Source of the DNA: Telopea speciosissima
Lineage: Eukaryota; Streptophyta; Magnoliopsida; Proteales; Proteaceae
NCBI RefSeq assembly: GCF_018873765.1
Contig: NC_057918.1
Span: 70,097,871 to 70,161,870 of the forward strand
Length of the DNA stretch: 64,000 nt
Direction of reading: 5' to 3'
The translations under genes and the position numbers were made by a program. Positions 58,601 to 64,000 of this stretch are shown here, one piece after another (position 1 is the first letter of the stretch; every line of letters starts with the position of its first letter). The notes under the pieces were generated by a model. The model made no database searches. It had not been told where the DNA came from and saw only the letters and a program-made list of their open reading frames with translations.

Positions 58601-61600
58601 TTGGCTTACGGTTATATACCCACCTAACTTGCTAGCTTATAGCTTTGAATTAGCTTCAATCACAATGAAATTAGTCATGGAATTTCCATTATATTCCATT
58701 CCCCTTATTACACCCGGGAAAGAAAGTCCCTAGTCTCCTCTTCTGATCTGATATGATATTCATGCGGAATCAGCTTTTCTCCAGGATTGGATTATTTCTC
58801 TTTTTTCTGGGTGCCCTGTTGAGAGGTACATCCTCCCCAGCAGTGTCCAGTGGAAAGGTTTTCCCTTCCCTTTCCCAACAAAGGTGTGTGTGTGAATGCG
58901 CGCGCATCCTTATCTTGAATCTGATCATGTTGTTCCATTGACATTTCTTTCCTTTTCCAATTTCTTGCTTGTGTTTGATGGGTTTTGTTTCTCTCTTTCT
59001 TTCTTTCTTATGCACACATACATAGTTAACATCTATCAATTTGATTGGATTGTGGTTCCTAGAATCATTAGTGCTTTTGAATTTAAATCCTCATTTTTTA
59101 AGTGTAAGGGATGTTTGCAGCTCTATGATACTGGAATGAACTAGTAATTTGTCTTGTATTGTCCCAGTTTCTCAAAGATAATTGTAATTTAATGAACACT
59201 ACTTGATCAAGTTGGAATAAAGTCAATCCATGTTAGTGGTGCAACTTGCCAACTTGGGTGGGCTGGGTTAGGCAATTGATGAATTTTGAATGCAGTGACA
59301 ACGAGTTACGTACTTTGATTTGGATCTTTGAATTGGCAACTCCTAAAACATCCAAATTCTTCGTCTTGTGGCCTCCTTTCTTGTCTCTAAACTTTGGCAT
59401 TTGCAAGTTGCGACAAGTTTTCCCCTCAATTCCAAACAGCGGTTTCTTGGATACAAATGTAAACAAGGATCTCACAGCATAAAATTTTTTAATTATACTC
59501 AAACTTTGAAGGGATAAAAATATTATTTACCTCTTCACAGAGTGTTCCATTAACCTTAACCACAATGATGGCTAAGTACTTGCTAGTTTAGTTTGTATCT
59601 GTGGTCCATTGCTTTGGAATTTCTAATGATTCTTGGAGGTTTTGAACAGATAAAAATGGCCCAGATGCAGCAGTCTACCTCTCAGCAACCGCAGGACCAA
59701 CTACAGCAACAACAACTGCAGCAGGTTGTACTTGTATAACGATATGATGCTGTTTTCCACGAACAAGCATCCATCTCGTATAAAACCCCCCCCTCTTGAT
59801 TACACTGATCCATGTTGTGGTTTATTATGTAACAGAACAACAGAAAGAGGAAACAACCAACTTCTTCTGGAGCTGCTAACAGTACTGGTACAGGGAATAC
59901 AGTGGGCCCTTCTCCTAACTCCCCACCATCTACTCCATCGACTCATACACCTGGTGATGCGGTGGCTATGGCTGGTGGTCTGCCACATGTTAGCAGCATG
60001 CCGAAAAGTCTGTTGATGTATGGTCCAGATGGGACAGGTGGCCTTGCATCATCATCAAATCAGCTGGTATATCTCGAATGATTTCTGTTTCTAGCTCTTA
60101 TTTAAAAATGGTTGTATATTTTTAAAAGCATAGGAGCATTCCCAATCAAATCCCACAGCTGTCGATCAAATTAAAATTTTCATTAATTATTTCATCCAAA
60201 TTCACCTAAAAAAGTTAAAGAGGGGAAATGATGTCAACCTATATGATCTGAAAGTTAGAATCAACTACTTGGTTGTCTTTTGGAGTCTGTATTCTCCTAG
60301 AAGAGTACTGCATTAATCATTTCCAGATGGATATCTGCTCACACCATTCCATATTACAGGAAGACATGGAACATTTTGGAGATGTTGGTTCATTGGATGA
60401 TCATGTGGATTCATTTCTTTCACATGATGAGGGAGATGGAAGGGATATATTTGGCACATTAAAACGAAGTCCAACTGAGCACAATACAGAGTCTTCTAAG
60501 GGTAATCCGGGGTCTTGTTTATGATTTGTGAGTGTAGCCCTGTATGTGCCATTAATGGTATTTGTTTGCATTAACTTTTAACAATGGTTGAATTCTTCCT
60601 TCTAGGTTTTAGCTTCAACGAAGTTGGTTGCATACGGACAAGCAATAGTAAAGTTGTCTGCTGTCATTTCTCATCAGACGGAAAAATATTGGCTAGTGCT
60701 GGACACGAGAAGAAGGTACTGCACAGTATCATATGTAATGACTGACCAACATGTCTAAAGCAATACTTTTAAATTTGATGTTCAGTGGTATTAATTGAAC
60801 TGTCCAGATTGTTGATAGTTTTTATTCATACATTGCTGATTTGCTGCATTTCAGAACCATCGATTGGATTCCATCTGAGAACCTTCTGTTGGACATATTC
60901 ACCTACTTTATTCCCCCTTCCCCAAGACAAGGAAAAATATGTGCATACTAATTTGGGTTTCATGTCAGTAGGCTGTTCTTTGGAACATGGACACACTCCA
61001 AACTGAGAGCACTCCAGAAGAACATACAGCTATCATAACAGATATTCGTTTTAGACCAAATTCAACTCAGCTGGCAACGTCTTCATTTGATAGAACTGTG
61101 CGACTTTGGAGTGCAGCAGAGGTAATAGTTCCACACCTCCATCATCCCACCCTCACCCCTTTTTATGAAATTTCTTCATGCCCAATATTTTAGTCGAAAT
61201 TGTTGTAAATCTCTTTTATTTTATGCACTTTTTGACTTTCTGATTTCCTCTTTCTTATTTTCTCCTTGGTTCTATTTAAGTTTTTATGTGTTGGAAGGAT
61301 TGTGGATCTATTTTTATTGTTGATTTCCTCATTCTGTTGCCACTCTAAACTGTTGCATTTCATACAGGTAGTGGCCAGTCATCTCACTGGTCACTGTAGT
61401 ATCATTTAGTCCTGATCTTCTACAGGTCCAATACTGTAGCAATAGTACAGATGCCGTCCAAAATACTTCAAATTTCACATGCATTGACTTTATGCACTTA
61501 ATCATGCTGCTGCTTCGTTGTTGTGTTGTTTTGTTGCTCATATAGTTTCCTCTACAACCTGCTATACAGAATCTAAGCTGAACTAGTAAAATTACAGACA

Positions 61601-64000
61601 GAAAAGGAAAAGAAAGGGGAGGGAGGGCAAGGGGAAAAATACCCTATGCTTTGCTCCCTACTTCTACTGCACTTCCTTTTTTCCTTTTTTTTTTTTGGGG
61701 GGGGGGGGATAGAATATTTCACCCCACCCTTTTTAATCCCTGCATTAGATGTTGCATCAGAAAACACATTCGGTTCAAAATAATCATCAGAATGCTTTGA
61801 ATGAAAGAAAAACCAGCAAGGATTTTCCTTCTTTAATTTTATTTTATTTTAATCTGTTTGTTGTAGTTAACATGTGAAGCTCATTGGTCCTATGTTTATA
61901 GATTTATTAGTTATTACTATATTCTGGATCTATGACCAAATATTGTGGACTCAAATAAAAAAAATCAGTTCCTTAAAAAAAAAAAGGTTGAAATTACTGA
62001 AAATTGTGTCAAAGTTTCCTCTTAAATACCAGGATGTTAAACAATAATGTGATAGATCTATCAGATCCATATGTCCATGGGAAGTTTTCATAAGAAATAT
62101 GTACTTATTTCTGAAATGGAAACTAACTATATGCAAGATTTTCCCTTATTAAAATGAAGCATGAAAGTGATACATCTTGGATCACCACCACAAATCCTTG
62201 GCTCCCAGAAAATTCTGTCAACAAATTTTTTTTTTAATTATTTAGTTCTATGGTTAAAACAAGGGTAGTCTTTCGTGTAACTATATCCAGTGAAAAAGTT
62301 CACTTTACCATGACATTTTTATCCTTACAAATGTTTGTAATGAATATGAGTGGGAGGGTAGTATTTGTAAATTCACTTGTAATCCCCCCTCTCTCCACTA
62401 CACCCCCTCGAGCGATGGTTTGCAGCAGCAGTGCCGGCAACACCTCTCCCCACCCCTTCCTTTTTGGTTCTTCCTCCCGACCCCTAAAATGGATACAGTG
62501 GCACTGGCATCCCTATGTTAGAGGAGGAGTGTCTCTTGGGATGGCATACGGTGCAAGCCCACCCTAACCCTGTTCTTCCTCATGCCCACTGCAATCCCTT
62601 TCCAACCCCTGTTCTTCCTCACGCTCCCACCCCTTCTCAAATGGATATTTTAATTCCCAACCACCCTATCCGCCACCTCGGAACCCCACCCTACCCAACC
62701 CCCTGGTTGCCCGCCCTCCCCTGCAACCCCGCCTCTCTCCATAACCACACCCCTGTGCATCGTCACACCAACACCTAGCCACCGCTGCAAACCGCCTCTG
62801 CCATTCATGCTCCGCCATCACACAACCCCTGCCCCACCCCCATATGCAACTCCACCAATCTCTGATTCTCCTTATGCCCTGAAAATTCTTCATCGGTAAT
62901 AGAGGAGAACCCAAACGGATTAAAATCCTCTGCAGTTCGGGCCTGAGAGCTCGACACGTGGAAGATGCTTCATCCAACGGTGCAAGATCAATTGACCCAG
63001 TTTTTTTTTTGTTCTCTTTCTTCTCGAGCTCGGCACCATTGGATGTCTCATCTTCCACGTGTCGAGCTCTCAGGCCCGAACTGCAAGGCACCGCAAGATG
63101 CCCGCACTGCAGAGGATTTTTTTCCAACCCAAACACTGGGCCTACTCCTCGTTCGATGTATTCTTCAGTGGGCTGCTGCAACTGCTACGGAATTTGTGAA
63201 GAACAGTGCCAAAGTGATCATTTCCAGCATCCAGCATCAAATTGGCCAAGATACACCGGCAAAGCTTGGACCAGATTAGCTTGGCGCTACACACTTACAT
63301 CTCCAATTTTGTGGTGGTAGGGATTGTGAAGTTGGCTACAGCAGAGCTTTGCAAGTATGGGATACGACTGAATTGCATCTCTCCCTTTGCCATTCCAACA
63401 CCTTTTGTAAATTTCAATGAATGTGATGGTGAAGACTTATCCTGGGTTTGATGTGGAGTGACTAGTCCAGATTGTTCATGGTGCAGGTGAATGGCTGGAG
63501 CAACTTGTGATGTTCAAGATGTAGGCCAATGCGGTGCTCTAACTGGCCTCAGATGACTCTGGGATCACCAGCACAAGCCCACTAAAACATAAACAAGCCA
63601 GCTGAATTAACAATCTTTCTATCTTTCTAACCACTTCGGAATTTGGACCATCAGATTCTTAAGATTTATGTTCTTATGATTAGTTGGGTCGAAAGGTTTT
63701 ACAGGTTGCATTTTTTAAGTTTTAGAATCCAACGAGCTTGGATACTATGTTTTAAGTGTCTAGGCTGTTCTGATGGAGAACGGTACGCCTAAAAAATAAA
63801 AAAGATGAAAGGGTTAATATAGAAACAACGGCCATGGTGCCGCTGGAGATTGCGGTGGTTTGGGGGGGGGGGGGAGAGGAGAGGGTTTGAATTTCACCAG
63901 GAAAGGGGTGAAGGTGGGAGGAGGGGTTGCTGCAGTGGTTTTGGGGGAGTAGGAGAAGTGAGTGTGTGGAATTACATACTTACCCATATTCTTCAGTAAT
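49688..64000 (+). CDS. LUH: Transcriptional co-repressor LEUNIG_HOMOLOG, 5' part (3' end outside window)
   Basis: Thirteen coding exons are visible: 49688-49719, 49860-49957, 50176-50285, 50386-50687, 50798-50873, 50980-51091, 51191-51240, 51344-51658, 59650-59724, 59836-60066, 60360-60501, 60606-60715 and 60972-61121. They give 601 in-frame aa with GT-AG junctions. The N-terminus [20 protein letters not shown] opens the LisH/LUFS domain (residues 1-88, with [17 protein letters not shown]), which binds SEUSS-type adaptors. Gln-rich segments follow, with [11 protein letters not shown] and GDMDPRRF. A basic nuclear-signal-like NNRKRK lies at about 391-396. WD40 repeats begin near residue 520; two are present (AVLWNM, TVRLWS). 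Arabidopsis LUH has about 787 aa, so roughly five WD repeats lie beyond the window. The start sequence favours LUH over LUG. A second donor six bases on (51247) could add Val-Thr after exon 7. Intron 8 is 8 kb and TE-filled. Confidence 0.95.
51908..52077 (-). mobile_element. Au-type SINE (tRNA-derived), full length
   Basis: On the minus strand it runs from 'agggtgggccttggtctaac' to 'cactgggtatgcac'. It has an intact B box ('gggttcgagtctg') and the diagnostic 'ccctccccggaccccgcagt' block. A perfect 19-bp target duplication, AAAAGTTTCAGTATTGGTA, lies at 51889-51907 and 52078-52096. It sits in intron 8 of LUH, antisense. Confidence 0.9.
52136..53417 (-). mobile_element. Solo LTR (family A, TG...TA ends)
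   Basis: Read on the minus strand it begins TGCTACAGATCC and ends GACGACATTA. The 5-bp duplication CCATG flanks it (52131-52135 and 53418-53422). It aligns with the solo LTR at 7870-10969 outside the hAT insertion, including the 'gattggagatccaccaatcc' block. At 1282 bp it gives the intact length of this LTR. No internal region is present. Confidence 0.85.
53526..53700 (+). mobile_element. Short LTR fragment with primer-binding-site-like sequence
   Basis: A segment starting TGTTGTAATATGGG contains a TATA-like 'tattataaataaagagg'. It ends 'ccatca' and is followed by 'atattagagcaagg', which resembles the TGGTATTAGAGC primer-binding site. This fits a 154-bp LTR. No second LTR or protein domain is seen nearby, so the element is partial. 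Downstream to 54300 is pyrimidine-rich sequence without a supported gene. Confidence 0.5.
54314..57136 (+). mobile_element. Long solo LTR (2.8 kb), probably Gypsy
   Basis: It begins TGTCATGCCCCCATCCC and ends GGGTGCGGGTATAACA. The 5-bp duplication GTTTT lies at 54309-54313 and 57137-57141. 'TGTCATGCCC' starts are typical of large plant Gypsy LTRs. It contains ORF-sized gaps in stop codons but no gag/pol domain. Inside it, 55708-55905 has two and a half copies of a ~72-bp tandem unit. Confidence 0.82.
55708..55905. repeat. ~72-bp tandem repeat inside the solo LTR
   Basis: The block 'catcggaggcaacatcgg' recurs near 55712 (variant 'catgtcggaggcaacgtcgg'), 55785 and 55858. Each copy is followed by 'cttgcctccgaccttgagt' or a variant. 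'cggaggca' and 'tgcctccg' are inverted within each unit. Confidence 0.75.
57338..57535. repeat. Hairpin (MITE-like) family 1, best-preserved copy
   Basis: The left arm 'aagagtacgccacctggttg' and 'cccctgcgcccagacacaag' pairs with the right arm 'acaggggcggcgtgcactgc' and 'gcgatcgggtggcgttcttt'. The centre is at 'cccctggtcatttccgtctt' and 'tccagggggtgcgg'. Arms are about 90 bp. It is non-coding; ORFs on both strands are by-products of the symmetry. Confidence 0.75.
57540..58290. other. AT-rich part of LUH intron 8
   Basis: No gene or repeat ends are recognised here. It is low in GC, with many short A and T runs, as expected for plant intron sequence. Confidence 0.5.
58296..58460 (+). mobile_element. 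Au-type SINE (tRNA-derived)
   Basis: It starts 'gggtgggcctcggcacagtg', has a degraded B box ('gggtttgattagg'), the 'cagaccccgcagtggcg' block and ends 'ccactaggtacac' plus a T-rich tail. It is the same family as 51908-52077 but more diverged. The target duplication is unclear. Confidence 0.85.
61122..62900. other. LUH intron 13, no further exons recognised
   Basis: After the donor at 61122 no WD40 coding sequence is found up to the window end, so the next exon lies beyond 64000. The part 62390-62830 is a C-rich polypyrimidine stretch with repeated 'ccacccc' words and a 'cctgttcttcctca' duplication (62570 and 62606). Confidence 0.5.
62915..63125. repeat. Strong hairpin with a CACGTG core word in each arm
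   Basis: 'cagttcgggcctgagagctc' and 'gacacgtggaagatg' on the left are perfectly complementary to 'catcttccacgtgtc' and 'gagctctcaggcccgaactg' on the right. Outer parts ('aaaatcctctgcagt' and 'actgcagaggatttt') also pair, with a short insertion in the right arm. The loop is about 35 bp and includes a T run. Confidence 0.8.
63140..63451 (+). pseudogene. Short-chain dehydrogenase/reductase pseudogene fragment
   Basis: One frame reads [20 protein letters not shown], which matches the second strand/helix region of secoisolariciresinol- or tropinone-reductase-like enzymes. A second frame 60 bp on reads [20 protein letters not shown] and [10 protein letters not shown], the region after the catalytic Tyr-Lys in the same enzymes. 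The catalytic segment between them is missing and the frames differ. It is a dead fragment inside intron 13 of LUH, probably brought in by duplication or a transposon. Confidence 0.75.

Noticed and set aside
63242..63451. Functional short-chain dehydrogenase gene
   Set aside because: The nucleotide-binding start and the catalytic Tyr-Lys segment are missing and the two remaining parts are in different frames.

Overview
The window is nuclear DNA from a flowering plant. Genes have GT-AG introns and many are very long. Plant-specific repeats are abundant: tRNA-derived Au-type SINEs, RTE-type LINEs, hAT elements and LTR retrotransposons. Protein matches are to land-plant families, and the repeat content resembles that of a TE-rich dicot, possibly an early-diverging eudicot. 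The species cannot be fixed from sequence alone.

Four host genes are supported. (1) 5138-22025, + strand: a drug/metabolite-transporter (EamA/SLC35F-like) membrane protein, three coding exons, 441 aa, with a 15.4 kb second intron. (2) 24686-26146, - strand: a single-exon, 486-aa secreted glycine-rich (cell-wall type) protein. (3) 35800-41980, - strand: a PPPDE/DeSI-type thiol isopeptidase, four coding exons, 288 aa. (4) 49688 to beyond the right edge, + strand: the transcriptional co-repressor LEUNIG_HOMOLOG, with thirteen coding exons visible (601 aa); the remaining WD40 repeats lie outside the window. From memory, close Arabidopsis relatives of genes 1 and 3 are neighbours (At3g07080/At3g07090), which would make this pair an old microsyntenic block. 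The four genes do not form a pathway.

Most of the rest is layered transposon sequence. Intron 2 of the transporter holds an RTE LINE (about 6760-19160, - strand) split by two later insertions. The first is a solo LTR (7870-10969), itself hit by a hAT element. The second is a small non-autonomous LTR retrotransposon (11075-17075), whose interior was hit by a short hAT element and whose 3' LTR was hit by a 2.7 kb solo LTR. Most junctions show target-site duplications, so the order of events can be read directly. Intron 8 of LEUNIG_HOMOLOG is likewise built from SINEs and solo LTRs. Intron 2 of the isopeptidase contains a hAT element carrying a large inverted repeat of about 430-510 bp per arm.

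The intergenic parts (1-4200, 22.1-24.6 kb, 26.3-35.8 kb, 42.9-48.7 kb) hold hairpin-forming MITE-like repeats, LINE 3' ends, RNase H fragments of L1-type LINEs, a tiny U2 snRNA retro-fragment and a tandem duplication. I found no CRISPR array, operon, rRNA or intact tRNA gene. No previously unknown multi-gene system is evident. The best candidates for something undescribed are the non-autonomous LTR element with a non-gag/pol coiled-coil ORF, the intronic long hairpin, and the hAT family with palindromic CTCGGCGAGATCTCGG-like ends.
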